From positions 2,067 to 54,546 of the forward strand of contig BRYA01000134.1 of NCBI GenBank assembly GCA_030267965.1: a DNA stretch of 52,480 nt, read 5' to 3'. The DNA is from Triparma columacea. Taxonomy: Eukaryota; Sar; Bolidophyceae; Parmales; Triparmaceae. The translations under genes were made by a program, and so were the position numbers. Positions 21,330 to 31,055 of the stretch are shown here, in pieces. The first letter of the stretch is position 1. Each line of letters opens with the position of its first letter. The notes below the pieces were generated by a model that saw only the letters and a list, made by a program, of their open reading frames with translations, was not told the origin of the DNA and did no database searches.

Positions 21330-22376
21330 ATGTCAGGAGCTGGTCGTAGGTCAGTCTACAGGAAGCATCTTACAAACTCTATATTAGAGGGTTACCCTGA
21401 ACCAGAGGAGGGGGAAATCGTAGGACGGGTTGTAGGTAGTAGGGGAGGGAATATAATCGAGATTGAAATCGCGAGGGAAGTTGATATTCAATCGTCAGAT
21501 GGTGGTGATGTGTTTAGCGGGGAAGAGGATGTATTGTATACAGCTCACGAATCTTCGAACGATGATGTGAAATCCTCATCTAATATCACCACACCTACCA
21601 CCACATCTATAAACATGGGTGTATCTAAAATATCCCTCTCCACCCCTCCCATACTTAATTCAAGCTTAGCAATCCTACCTACGAAGTTTAATAAATTAGT
21701 ATGGGTTAAAAGAGGCGACTACGTTATCGCACAGGGCGGCTTTAACGAGAACAGAGTGGGGAATGATGGAGGGGGGGGGAAATTTGGAGGGGGGATTGGA
21801 ATGGTTGATGGGAATAAGGGGAGTAAAAAAGGTGATACAACGGAGGGCGTAGGGAGTAAGGTACAGAATAACAAGAAGAACGACGGAGATGATACAAATG
21901 ATGTCAACATTTCGGTTGAAAACGTAAGGAAGAAAAGCTCAGGTCCAGGTTCATCATCCTTCCAAAAAACAAAAAAACCAACGACAAACCAAGACACTAA
22001 AGCTGGGGGTCATAAAGTTAACTGGATTATTAAACATATACTAAGAGACGAACAGTGTAAACACTTGAAGGTGAAAGGATTATGGCCGATGGTATTCACG
22101 GATTATGATAACGAAGGGAGAGATGAAAAGGGGGGGGGGGGGAAAGGAGAAGATGGAGGGAAGGATTATGATGGTATTGTTTTTACTCACGGTCTCGACT
22201 CTACATACTCCGGTGTTTACGAGAACTCGGAGGGCCCGGATCTTACGGAGGGTGACTACTTTAGCGAGGAATTTAGGGAGGAGGAGGAGGGGGGGGGTAT
22301 GTGTTGGGGTAGGAATGTGAATAAGAATAAACAATACTCAGCCGAGAGTGATAGCGACGATACTGACGATGAATAA
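21330..22376 (+). CDS. EIF1AD: EIF1AD-like RNA-binding protein (eIF1A domain)
   Basis: Single exon, 348 residues. EIF1AD is a small nuclear protein with an S1/eIF1A OB fold, linked to ribosome biogenesis and stress response. Landmarks match in order: RKHLTNSILEG near residue 11, GEIVGRVVGSRGGNIIEIE, then LPTKFNKLVWVKRGDYVIAQ, later VNWIIKHILRDEQ and GLWPMVFTD, and a C-terminal Asn-Lys-Gln-Tyr plus Ser/Asp-rich tail (NKQYSAESDSDDTDDE). Human EIF1AD is about 165 residues. The extra length comes from two low-complexity insertions in loops of the fold, of about 60 and 100 residues. The start is chosen at MSGAGRRSVYRKH because homology begins there; upstream codons look like leader. Confidence 0.82.
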   Translation: MSGAGRRSVYRKHLTNSILEGYPEPEEGEIVGRVVGSRGGNIIEIEIAREVDIQSSDGGDVFSGEEDVLYTAHESSNDDVKSSSNITTPTTTSINMGVSKISLSTPPILNSSLAILPTKFNKLVWVKRGDYVIAQGGFNENRVGNDGGGGKFGGGIGMVDGNKGSKKGDTTEGVGSKVQNNKKNDGDDTNDVNISVENVRKKSSGPGSSSFQKTKKPTTNQDTKAGGHKVNWIIKHILRDEQCKHLKVKGLWPMVFTDYDNEGRDEKGGGGKGEDGGKDYDGIVFTHGLDSTYSGVYENSEGPDLTEGDYFSEEFREEEEGGGMCWGRNVNKNKQYSAESDSDDTDDE

Positions 22377-22790
22377 GGAGAGGAGGTAAAGGGAATGAAG
22401 AAGGGATGGGGGGGGATATTGAAAAATGAAAAGAGGGAACATTAGGAGGAAAAGGGTTAGGGGTGAGAGGGACTTTGTTATGGGGGGAAACGTATACTCT
22501 CTAACTTATTTTGTACACAAGCCTTGTTTTTATATTTAAGATTTTAAAACCTTGATCGACTTGGGTTGAAAGCGATTGGTTAATGCCTTGAGTTGATCTT
22601 ATCAAGGTTCGTGGGGCATGACGACATGTACACACGCTGTTTGCTTGAGACGTACATGTCTGTTTTCGATAATATTTTATTTTGCCAAAACAGATAGATT
22701 CATCTCAGATAAAACAATTGAACGAGTGATTTAACAACAACGAGTTGAAAAGTATAATCATCTATTATTACGACCCGATTGTTTCCCTCG
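22377..22790. other. Convergent spacer between EIF1AD and the first LRR gene
   Basis: No gene seen. Positions 22680-22790 match the 3' flank of the other LRR genes, including the inverted words CCCGATTGTTT and AAGTATAATCATCTA. Confidence 0.6.
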
Positions 22791-23933
22791 TTACAGAAAC
22801 TCTAGAATGACTCTCCATAAAACTTTCGGTATCTTCACACGTGCCTCAGTTACCCTTAGCGCTGGGGCTTCAACTCCGTCCGTTCGCTTCCGCTTCCTAG
22901 CCGATCTCCTGGGTGGATCCTCCACGTGATCCCAGGTTCCCTTGAGGCACAGAAGAGCGTTGACGCGTTCACGTATACGGTGCCACCTAGAATTGAGGAG
23001 GTCCAAGACGGTCGACATATTTTGATCAGCAGCGGCAGTGATTAGGGCGGTGCAGTCCGAGAAGCAGTCTTCACCGATGGAAACAGCAGGAGATAGACTG
23101 AGCTTCATCAGGGCGGCGCAATCGCTGAAGGCGTCTGAGCCAATTGTCGTCACTCCGTCCGGGATTGTGATGGCCGTGAGGGAGGAGCATCCTTGGAAGG
23201 CGTGTTCGCCAATTGTCGTCACTCCGTCTGGGATTGTGATTGCTGTGAGGGAGGAGCATTCGTAGAAGGCGGCGTTACTAATTGTCGTCACTCTGTCCGG
23301 GATTATGATGGCTGTGAGAGAGGAGCATCCGTAGAAGGCGTAAACGCCAATCGTCGTCACTCCGTCTGGGATTGTGATGGCTGTGAGGGAGGAGCATACG
23401 TAGAAGGCGCCATCGCCAATCGACGTCAATCCGTCAGGGATGGTGATGGACGTTAAGGAGGAGCATCCCCTGAAGGCGTCTTCGCCAATCATCGTCACTC
23501 TGTCCGGGATGGTGATGGCCGTGAGGGAGGAGCATCCTTGGAAGGCGCTGTGATCAATCGTTGTCACTGAGTCCGGGATTGTGATGGCTGCAAGGGAGGA
23601 GCATCTAGAGAAGGTGCATATGTGAATCGTTGTCATTCCATCTGGGATGGTGATGGCCGTGAGGGAGGAGCATCCGTTGAAGGCGCTTCTGCCAATCGTC
23701 GTCACTCCGTCTGGGATGGTGATGGCCGTGAGGGAGGAGCATCCCATGAAGGCGCGTTCGCCAATCATTGTCACTGAGTCCGGGATGGTAATGGCCGTGA
23801 GGGAGGAGCATCCGCAGAAGGTTTCATCGGCAATCAACGTCACTCCTTCTACAAAAGTCACTTCTGTGAGTTCATGATCGTCTTTGAAGCTCCCTGTCTC
23901 GTCTGTGCCATAGTATACTGCTGTTTTGGTCAT
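22791..23933 (-). CDS. BspA-type leucine-rich-repeat protein 1
   Basis: Single exon, 380 residues. An N-terminal cap (AVYYGTDETGSF, then LTEVTFVEGV) precedes about ten 23-residue repeats with consensus CSSLTAITIPDGVTTIG-x-x-AF-x-G, the BspA/LRR_5 pattern. A conserved non-repeat tail follows: PAVSIGEDCFSDC, a WHRIRERVNALLCLKGTWDHVE segment given here in part, a basic RKRKR stretch, and IPKVLWRVILEFL at the end. There is no signal peptide, so it is probably intracellular, and the basic stretch may be a nuclear localisation signal. BspA-type repeats mediate protein binding in many protists and bacteria; the partner is unknown. It is the last of four same-strand copies. Confidence 0.85.
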   Translation of the reverse strand: MTKTAVYYGTDETGSFKDDHELTEVTFVEGVTLIADETFCGCSSLTAITIPDSVTMIGERAFMGCSSLTAITIPDGVTTIGRSAFNGCSSLTAITIPDGMTTIHICTFSRCSSLAAITIPDSVTTIDHSAFQGCSSLTAITIPDRVTMIGEDAFRGCSSLTSITIPDGLTSIGDGAFYVCSSLTAITIPDGVTTIGVYAFYGCSSLTAIIIPDRVTTISNAAFYECSSLTAITIPDGVTTIGEHAFQGCSSLTAITIPDGVTTIGSDAFSDCAALMKLSLSPAVSIGEDCFSDCTALITAAADQNMSTVLDLLNSRWHRIRERVNALLCLKGTWDHVEDPPRRSARKRKRTDGVEAPALRVTEARVKIPKVLWRVILEFL

Positions 23934-24039
23934 TTTGAGGAAGGGGAGAGTCCCGGGGTTGAGAGGATCTTTTCACCCGTCTTTTCGGTAACAGTTGTAA
24001 GCCCAAGCTATTTGATACTGATTATCTGCGAGTTCCTAC

Positions 24040-24425
24040 ATTATTGACGGGCTCAGGAGGGTTAGTGTGGTGTGATTGACGAAGAGCAAGGGAGAGGGAT
24101 GGTGAGACCCTTCAATGATGCATCATTGCGGCGTCAATGGCGGTTGTCTGCCCGATAGCAACCCAAATACGATACTAACAGTATCTGACATATGGCCGAA
24201 AGTAGTATTATTTCGTCTATGAGACGAATAATCCAAACCCAATGAACACTCAGTCGACCCGTGAAAAAGAAGAGGGGAAATAACTTGAACTTGATGTGAA
24301 TAGGAGATACAAATCAACACTAGGAAAGACAACAATAGGTGGAAGCCTCAGCACGTGTTATCATTGTCATTGTTGTCCCGCCTTACCTTTATTTCGATAA
24401 GATTTTCTTTTGCCAAAGCAGAGTG
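24040..24425 (-). promoter_or_regulatory. Conserved upstream block A of the LRR gene family
   Basis: The block sits ~100 bp upstream of LRR gene 1 and recurs upstream of genes 2, 3 and 4. Conserved words on the plus strand include GTTAGTGTGGTGTGATTGAC, ATGGCCGAAAGTAGTATTAT, GAGGGGAAATAACTTG and CCGCCTTACCTTTATTT. On the minus strand the last contains a GGTAAGG donor-like site, so a 5' untranslated intron is possible. Three copies have a matching short frame but the fourth does not, which argues against a protein. Confidence 0.65.
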
Positions 24426-24581
24426 GTCTCGTCCGACCATCTCAGATCTCAGGTCAGATAAAACAATAATTGAACGTTGATTGAACATGTAAGTATAATC
24501 ACTCTAGTATTATGACCCGATTGTTTCACTCATGTCTGACTATAGGTGGAAAAAGGTTAACGTTCATGCAACAACAAAGAG

Positions 24582-26879
24582 TTACAGAAACTCCAGAATG
24601 ACTCTCCACAAAACTTTCGGTATCTTCTCCCGTGCCGGAGTAGCCCTCAGCTTTCGCTCGTCACCCTTGAGTACCCTGAGCCTGGCCTCCAACCTCGAAA
24701 CCTCTCCCATTGCTTGTTCAAGCTTGCGCTTAGCTTGTTCAAGCTTGCGCTTAACGCCAACAATTGTGCTCTCGGAGCCCTCCTCCCCCCCCCCTGACGC
24801 ACCCCCCCCCTCCACCACCGACCCCCCTTTCCCTTCCCCTCCCTCTTCACCCCCACCTCCCTGCCCCCCCACACTCCCATTCTTGGCCTTTGCCCTGGGG
24901 CCTTCAACTCCGTCTATCATCCGCTTCCGCTTCAGCTTCCCCGATGTCCCGGGTTGATTCTCCACGTGATCCCAGGTTCCCTTGAGGCACAACAGAGCGT
25001 TGACACGTTCGATCACAGCGGGTTTGCGGTGCCACCTGTAATGGAGGAGGTCCGAGACAGTCGTCATATTTTTGGAGGCAGCGGCAGCGATTAGGGCAGT
25101 GCAGTTCAAGAAGCAGTCTTCACCGATGGAGACAGCAGGAGATAGACTGAGCTTCATCAGGGCGGCGCAATCTCTGAAGGTGCGTTCACCAATCATCGTC
25201 ACTCCGTCCGGGATGGTGATGGCCGTGAGGGAGGAGCATCCGTGGAAGGCGCGTTCGCTAATCGTTGTCACTCCGTCCGGAATGGCGATGGCCGTGAGGG
25301 AGGAGCATCCTCTGAAGGCGTAATTGCCAATCGTTGTCACTCCGTCCGGGATTGTGATGGCTGTGAGGGAGGAGCATTTGTAGAAGGCGCCCTCACTAAT
25401 CGTCGTCACTCCGTCTGGGATTGTGATGGCCGTGAGGGAGGAGCATTTGTAGAAGGCTCCTTTGCCAATTGTTGTCACTCCGTCCGGGATTGTGATGGCC
25501 GTGAGGGAGGAGCATCCGGAGAAGGCGTATTCGCCAATCGTCGTCACTCCGTCCGGAATTATGATGGCCGTGAGGGAGGAGCATCTGAAGAAGGCGGCAC
25601 TGCAAAGCATCGTCACTCCGTCCGGGATGGTGATGGCCGTGAGGGAGGAGCATCTCGCGAATACGCCCTCGCCAATTGTCGTCACTGCATCCGGAATAGT
25701 GATGGCCGTGAGGGAAGAGCATTCCTTGAAAGCGTAATTGCCAATCATTGTCACTCCATCAGAAATGGTGATGGCAGTGAGGGAGGAGCACTCAGAGAAG
25801 GCATAATTGCCAATCATCGTCACTGCATCCGGGATGGTGATGACCGTGAGGGAGGAGCATCCGTCGAAAGCGTAATCGTCAATCATCCACACTCCGTCCG
25901 GAATAACGATGGCAGTGAGGGAGGAGCAATCTCTGAAGGCGTCTTCGCCAATTGTCGTCACTCCATCCGGGATGGTGATGGCCGTGAGGGAGGAGCAGTC
26001 TTCGAAGGTGCGTTCGCCAATCGTCGTCACTCCGTCCGGGATGGTGATAGCCATGAGGGAGGAGCATCCCAAGAAGGCATGATTGCCAATCTTCGTCACT
26101 GAGTCCGGGATTGTGATGTCCGTGAGGGAGGAGCATCCGTAGAAGGCGTTTTCGCTAATCATTGTCACTCCGTCCGGGATGGTGATGGCTGTGAGGGAGG
26201 AGCATCCGTAGAAGGCGAATTCGCCAATCGTTGTCACTCCATCTGGGATGGTGATGGCCATGAGGGAGGAGCATCCGGAGAAGGCGCTTCTGCCAATCAT
26301 TGTCACTCCGTCCGGGATAGTGATAGCCGTGAGGGAGGAGCATCCAGAGAAGGCTTGATTGCCAATCATCGTCACTGAGTCCGGGATGGTGATGGCTGCG
26401 AGGGAGGAGCATTCAGAGAAGGCGCATTTACCAATCGACGTCGCTCCGTTCAGGATTGTGATGGCTGTGAGGGAGGAGCATCCCCTGATAGCGTAATCGC
26501 CAATCAACGTCACTCCGTCCGGGATTGTGATAGCAGCGAGGGAGGAGCATCCGTAGAAGGCGCCATTGCCAATCGTCGTCACTCCGTCCGGGATGGTGAT
26601 GGCCGTGAGGGAGGAGCATCCTCTGAAGGTGTCATAGGCAATCTCCGTCAATCCATTCGGGATGGTGATGGCCGTGAGGGAGGAGCATCTTTCGAAGGCG
26701 CATCTGCCAATTGTTGTCACTCCATCTGGGATGGTAATGGCCTTGAGGGAGGTGCATCCTAGGAAGGTTTCATCGGCAATCGACGTCACTCCTTCTACAA
26801 AAGTCACTTCTGTGAGTTCACTATTGTCTCTGAAGCTCCCTGTCTCGTCTGTGCCATAGTATACTGCTGTTTGGGGCAT
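24582..26879 (-). CDS. BspA-type leucine-rich-repeat protein 2 (longest copy)
   Basis: Single exon, 765 residues from the MPQTAVYYG start; an upstream in-frame Met at 26972 lies in the conserved block and is less likely. It has the cap plus about 23 repeats of 23 residues, the shared tail (SIGEDCFLNC, ERVNALLCLKGTWDHVEN, IPKVLWRVILEFL), and an extra insertion in the tail. That insertion is a Gly/Glu-rich stretch followed by a predicted coiled coil with duplicated KRKLEQA heptads and RLEARLRVLKGDERKL. The coiled coil suggests this copy can form dimers; the others lack it. About 95 bp between the start codon and the upstream block, present in genes 1 and 4, are missing here, so the start abuts the block. 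Confidence 0.85.
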   Translation of the reverse strand: MPQTAVYYGTDETGSFRDNSELTEVTFVEGVTSIADETFLGCTSLKAITIPDGVTTIGRCAFERCSSLTAITIPNGLTEIAYDTFRGCSSLTAITIPDGVTTIGNGAFYGCSSLAAITIPDGVTLIGDYAIRGCSSLTAITILNGATSIGKCAFSECSSLAAITIPDSVTMIGNQAFSGCSSLTAITIPDGVTMIGRSAFSGCSSLMAITIPDGVTTIGEFAFYGCSSLTAITIPDGVTMISENAFYGCSSLTDITIPDSVTKIGNHAFLGCSSLMAITIPDGVTTIGERTFEDCSSLTAITIPDGVTTIGEDAFRDCSSLTAIVIPDGVWMIDDYAFDGCSSLTVITIPDAVTMIGNYAFSECSSLTAITISDGVTMIGNYAFKECSSLTAITIPDAVTTIGEGVFARCSSLTAITIPDGVTMLCSAAFFRCSSLTAIIIPDGVTTIGEYAFSGCSSLTAITIPDGVTTIGKGAFYKCSSLTAITIPDGVTTISEGAFYKCSSLTAITIPDGVTTIGNYAFRGCSSLTAIAIPDGVTTISERAFHGCSSLTAITIPDGVTMIGERTFRDCAALMKLSLSPAVSIGEDCFLNCTALIAAAASKNMTTVSDLLHYRWHRKPAVIERVNALLCLKGTWDHVENQPGTSGKLKRKRMIDGVEGPRAKAKNGSVGGQGGGGEEGGEGKGGSVVEGGGASGGGEEGSESTIVGVKRKLEQAKRKLEQAMGEVSRLEARLRVLKGDERKLRATPAREKIPKVLWRVILEFL

Positions 26880-27240
26880 TTCTACATTATTGATGGGCTC
26901 AGGAGGGTTAGTGTGGTGTGATTGACAAAGAACAAGGGAGAGGGATGGTGAGACCCTCAAGGAATGCGTCATTGCGGCGTCAATGGCGGTTTTCTGCCCG
27001 ATAGCAACCCCAACATGGTACGAATAATATCATAAATATGGCAGAAAGTAGTATTATCTCGTCTATGAGACGAAAAATCCAAACCCAATGAACACTCGAG
27101 TCGACCGCGATTGAGAGGGGAAATAACTTGGTTCCTTGACGTGAATAGGAGATAAACATCAACAATAAGTTTAAAATAGAACTGCATAAAGGCTTAACAA
27201 GGATCATCGTTGTCATTGTTGTCAGCCTTACCTTTATTTT
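26880..27240 (-). promoter_or_regulatory. Conserved upstream block B of the LRR gene family
   Basis: This copy of the block lies directly against the start codon of LRR gene 2. It is more diverged than A and C, with small deletions. Confidence 0.6.
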
Positions 27241-27480
27241 GATAGATTTATTTATTGCCCCATTTCTCCCTCCACTGAGGGTGGGTTTGGCCAGACCTGT
27301 GTGTTTTTCCCCTAAAAACTACGATTTACACAGCTCTTATCCGATTCAGAGGAGAGGGGAGCGTTGAAGTACGCGGTTGTTTTGAAGAATTAAACTTGAC
27401 GCCCTCAAATATTTCTAAATTTTTACCCAACAAACTTTTAGTTCAGACAGCCTTAAATCCAACTAATCAAGCGCAAAGAG

Positions 27481-28551
27481 TTAGATAAACTCCAGAATAA
27501 CTCTCCACAAAACTTTCGGGATCTTCTCACGTGCCTCAGTTACCCTTAGCGCTGGGGCTTCAACTCCGTCCGTTCGCTTCCGCTTCCTAGCCGATCTCCT
27601 GGGTGGATCCTCCACGTGATCCCAGGTTCCCTTGAGGCACAGAAGAGCGTTGACGCGTTCACGTATACGGTGCCACCTAGAATGGAGGAGGTCTTCGACG
27701 GTCGACATATTTTGACCAGCAGCGGCAGAGATTAGGGCGGTGCAGTCCGAGAAGCAGTCTTCACCGATGGAAACAGCAGGAGATAAACTGAGTTTCGTCA
27801 GGGAAGAGCATCCGTAGAAGGCTTGATTGCCAATCTTCTTCACACCGTCCGGGATGGTGATGGCTGCGAGGGAGGAGCATCCCCAGAAGGCGCGTTTGCC
27901 AATCCTCTTTACTCCGTCCGGGATGGTGATGGCCGTGAGGGAGGAGCATCCTCTGAAGGCGCCTTTGCCAATCGTCGTCACTCCGTCCGGGATTGTGATG
28001 GCTGTGAGGGAGGAGCATCCGGAGAAGGTTTCATCGCCAATTATCGTCACTCCGTCAGGGATTGTGATGGCCGTGAGGGAGGAGCATCCGTAGAAGGTGC
28101 CATTGCCAATCGTCATTACTCCGTCAGGGATTGTGATGGCCGTGAGAGAGGAGCATCCCCCGAAGGCGTCATAGCCAATCGACGTCACTCCGTCTGGGAT
28201 GGTGATGGCCGTGAGGGAGGAGCAAAATATGAAGGCGCGCGCACCAATCTTCGTCACAGAGTCCGGGATTGTGATGGCCGTGAGGGAGGAGCATCCGCAG
28301 AAGGCGTATTTGCCAATCGAGGTCACTGTGTCCGGGATTGTGATGGCCGTGAGGGAGGAGCATCCGGAGAAGGCCCATTCGCCAAACGTTGTCACTCCGT
28401 CCGGGATTGTGATGGCCGTGAGGGAGGAGCATCCGGAGAAGGCGCTTCTGCCAATCATTGTCACTCCGTCCGGGATTGTGATGGCCGTGAGGGAGGAGTG
28501 ATCGTTTGGAAGGGGATAGAACAAGGATGGAAAGGATCTGATATTCCCCAT
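27481..28551 (-). CDS. BspA-type leucine-rich-repeat protein 3 (N-terminal cap missing)
   Basis: Single exon, 356 residues. It has ten repeats and the shared tail with RKRKR and IPKVLWRVILEFI. The usual cap is absent: the open frame begins MGNIRSFPSLFYPLPNDH and enters directly into a partial repeat (SSLTAITIPDG). The tail is almost identical at the DNA level to that of gene 1, pointing to recent duplication or conversion. The 5' replacement sequence carries a telomere-like CCTAACCCTAACC at 28577-28589. It could be a functional short form or a 5'-broken copy. Confidence 0.75.
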   Translation of the reverse strand: MGNIRSFPSLFYPLPNDHSSLTAITIPDGVTMIGRSAFSGCSSLTAITIPDGVTTFGEWAFSGCSSLTAITIPDTVTSIGKYAFCGCSSLTAITIPDSVTKIGARAFIFCSSLTAITIPDGVTSIGYDAFGGCSSLTAITIPDGVMTIGNGTFYGCSSLTAITIPDGVTIIGDETFSGCSSLTAITIPDGVTTIGKGAFRGCSSLTAITIPDGVKRIGKRAFWGCSSLAAITIPDGVKKIGNQAFYGCSSLTKLSLSPAVSIGEDCFSDCTALISAAAGQNMSTVEDLLHSRWHRIRERVNALLCLKGTWDHVEDPPRRSARKRKRTDGVEAPALRVTEAREKIPKVLWRVILEFI

Positions 28552-28639
28552 CTTCCCTGAGGTTCTTTTATACCGTCCTAACCCTAACCTTGGATTTATT
28601 ATACAGTCTTGTCGTCAACAGCTTCAATCCTCAACGAAT

Positions 28640-29035
28640 TTCTACATTATTGACGGGAATCAGGAGGGTTAGTGTGGTGTGATTGACGAAGAGCAAGGGA
28701 GAGGGATGGTGAGACCCTTCAATGATGCATCATTACGGCGTCAATGGCGGTTGTCTGCCCGATAGTAACCCAAATATGATACTAACAGTATCTGACATAT
28801 GGCCGAAAGTAGTATTATTTCGTCTATGAGACGAATAATCCAAACCCAATGAACACTCAGTCGACCCGTGAAAAAGAAGAGGGGAAATAACTTGAACTTG
28901 ATGTGAATAGGAGATAAAAATCAACAATAGGACAAATAATAACTAGTAAAAGCCTTAACAAGGGACATCATTGTCATCGTTGTCCCGCCTTACCTTTATT
29001 TCGATAAGATTTTCTTTTGCCAAACCAGATTGGTC
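28640..29035 (-). promoter_or_regulatory. Conserved upstream block C of the LRR gene family
   Basis: Nearly identical to block A over its length, although the gene it serves has lost its cap. The remaining ~120 bp to gene 4 hold family 3' flank sequence. Confidence 0.6.
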
Positions 29036-29152
29036 TCAGGCCGATCTCAGATCTATCTCAGATGAGATCAGAAAAACAATGAACGATTGACATGTATCGA
29101 TAAGTATAATCATCTAGTATTATGATCCGATTGTTTGAAGAACAAAGAGTTG

Positions 29153-30358
29153 TTACAGAAACTCCAGAATTACTCTCCATAAAACTTTCGGGATCTTGTC
29201 ACGTGCCTCAGTCCTCTTTAGGGGGGCTTCAACTCCGTCCTGTCGCTTCCGCTTCCGACTATCAGGTGCACTGGGTTGATTCTCCACGTGATCCCAGGTT
29301 CCCTTGAGGCACAGCAGAGCGTTGACACGTTCGATCACAGCAATTTTGCGATGCCACCTATAATGGAGAAGGTCCTCGACAGTCGGCATATTTTTATCAG
29401 CAGCGGCAGCGATTAGGGCAGTGCAGTTCGCGAAGCAGTCTTCACCGATGGAAACGGCAGGAGATAGAATGAGTTTCGTCAGAGCAGAACAATCTCTGAA
29501 GGCTTCATCGCCAATCGCCGTTACTGCGTCCGGGATGGTGATGGCAGTGAGGGAGGAGCATCCGTCGAAGGCGCCCTCACTAATCGTCGTCACTCCATCT
29601 GGGATGGTGATGGCCATGAGGGAGGCGCATAGGTAGAAGGCGCCCTCACTAATCGTCGTCACTCTGTCCGGGATTGTGATGGCCGTGAGGGAGGAGCATC
29701 CGTCGAAGGCAAATTCGCCAATCGTTGTCACTCCGTCTGGGATGGTGATGGCCATGAGGGAGGAGCATCTGTAGAAGGTGCCATTGCCAATCGTTGTCAC
29801 TCTGTCCGGGATGGTGATGGCTATGAGGGAGGAGCATTCAACGAAGGTGTGTTCGCCAATTGTCGTCACTCCGTTTGGGATTATGATGGTTGTGAGAGAG
29901 GAGCATCCGTAGAAGGCGTAAACGCCAATCGTCGTTACTCCGTCTGGGATTGTGATGGCCGTGAGGGAGGAGCATCCGTTGAAGGCGCGTTGGCCAATTG
30001 TCGTCACTCCTTCCGGGATTGTGATTACCGTGAGGGAGGAGCATTCTTCGAAGGCGCCCTTGCCAATTGTCGTCACTCCGTCCGGGATGATGATGACCGT
30101 GAGGGAGGAGCATGCGAAGAAGGCAAAACGGCCAATCGTCGTCACTGAGTCCGGGATGGTGATGGCCGTGAGGGAGGAGCATCCTTGGAAGGCTTGATTG
30201 CCAATTATCGTCACTGAGTCCGGGATGGTAATGGCCGTGAGGGAGGAGCATCCTTGGAAGGCTTTATCGCCAATCGACGTCACTCCTTCTGCAAAAATCA
30301 CTTTTGTGAGTTCATGATTGCCTCTGAAGCTTCCAGAGTATACTGCTGTTTGGGGCAT
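29153..30358 (-). CDS. BspA-type leucine-rich-repeat protein 4
   Basis: Single exon, 401 residues. The cap is shorter (MPQTAVYSGSFRGNHELTK) than in genes 1 and 2. Eleven 23-residue repeats follow, then the shared tail with SIGEDCFANC, ERVNALLCLKGTWDHVEN, a basic SRKRKRQDG stretch and IPKVLWRVILEFL. It is the first gene of the tandem cluster in transcription order. Repeat number differs in every copy, as expected if the 69-bp DNA repeats recombine. Confidence 0.85.
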   Translation of the reverse strand: MPQTAVYSGSFRGNHELTKVIFAEGVTSIGDKAFQGCSSLTAITIPDSVTIIGNQAFQGCSSLTAITIPDSVTTIGRFAFFACSSLTVIIIPDGVTTIGKGAFEECSSLTVITIPEGVTTIGQRAFNGCSSLTAITIPDGVTTIGVYAFYGCSSLTTIIIPNGVTTIGEHTFVECSSLIAITIPDRVTTIGNGTFYRCSSLMAITIPDGVTTIGEFAFDGCSSLTAITIPDRVTTISEGAFYLCASLMAITIPDGVTTISEGAFDGCSSLTAITIPDAVTAIGDEAFRDCSALTKLILSPAVSIGEDCFANCTALIAAAADKNMPTVEDLLHYRWHRKIAVIERVNALLCLKGTWDHVENQPSAPDSRKRKRQDGVEAPLKRTEARDKIPKVLWRVILEFL

Positions 30359-30439
30359 AATGTGATGGGGAGAGTCCCGGGGTTGAGAGGATCTTTCAAC
30401 TCGTCTTTTCGTTAACAGTTTAAACCCTCAACGAATTCC

Positions 30440-30815
30440 TAAATTATTGACGGGAATCAGGAGGGTTAGTGTGGTGTGATTGACAAAGAACAAGGGAGAG
30501 GGATGGAGACCCTCAAGGAATGCGTCATTGCGGCGTCAATAGCTATTATCTACCCCATATAAACCCCAACATGATACTAATAGTATTGAAAATATGGCCG
30601 AAAGTAGTATTATCTCGTGTATGTGACCAAAAATCCAACCCAATGAATACTCAGTCAGTCGACCGCGATTGAAGAGGGGAAATAACTTGAACTTGGACGT
30701 AAATAGGAGATAAAAGTCAACGATAGGACAAATGACAACTGGTGAAAGCCTCAAGAAGGGTTATCATTGTCGTTGTTGTCCCGCCTTACCTTTATTTGAA
30801 AGCTATAATTTTGCC
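30440..30815 (-). promoter_or_regulatory. Conserved upstream block D of the LRR gene family
   Basis: This is the most diverged copy. The short frame shared by the other three is shifted here, while GAGGGGAAATAACTTGAACTT and CCGCCTTACCTTTATTT (read in part) are kept. Confidence 0.55.
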
Positions 30816-31055
30816 CTAACCCATTCCAAGTTGATCTGTCTCACTGAATGACGATTTTCGTCGTTTCGCTGCCGACGTGTTGTATACGTTTTAAAATCAT
30901 CGTTAGAAATACCATGCCAAAAACCGTTGGATTTTGCCAGACAAAATGCCTTTTACTTACAGCCTCGTCCCCCCCGCCCCCCTCCCCCACCCCTCCCCTC
31001 TCCCTGTCTACATATCCCCCCCCACCCCCCCCCCCCTTCCCCCTTCTCCCATATC

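Noticed and set aside
25242..26102. Long plus-strand open frames opposite the LRR genes
   Set aside because: They are antisense mirrors of the 69-bp LRR repeats; the minus-strand frames carry caps, conserved tails and the LRR consensus.
28577..28589. Interstitial telomere repeat as evidence of chromosome fusion
   Set aside because: Only about two units; similar CCCTAACC words occur by chance in this C-rich DNA. Mentioned only as a weak clue at the LRR gene 3 break.
22791..30358. CRISPR-like regular repeats
   Set aside because: The repeats are contiguous coding LRR units without spacers, in a eukaryotic genome.
24123..30754. Short frames of 60-72 residues inside the conserved LRR upstream blocks
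   Set aside because: Three copies agree but the fourth has a shifted frame with different protein, so conservation seems to be at DNA level.
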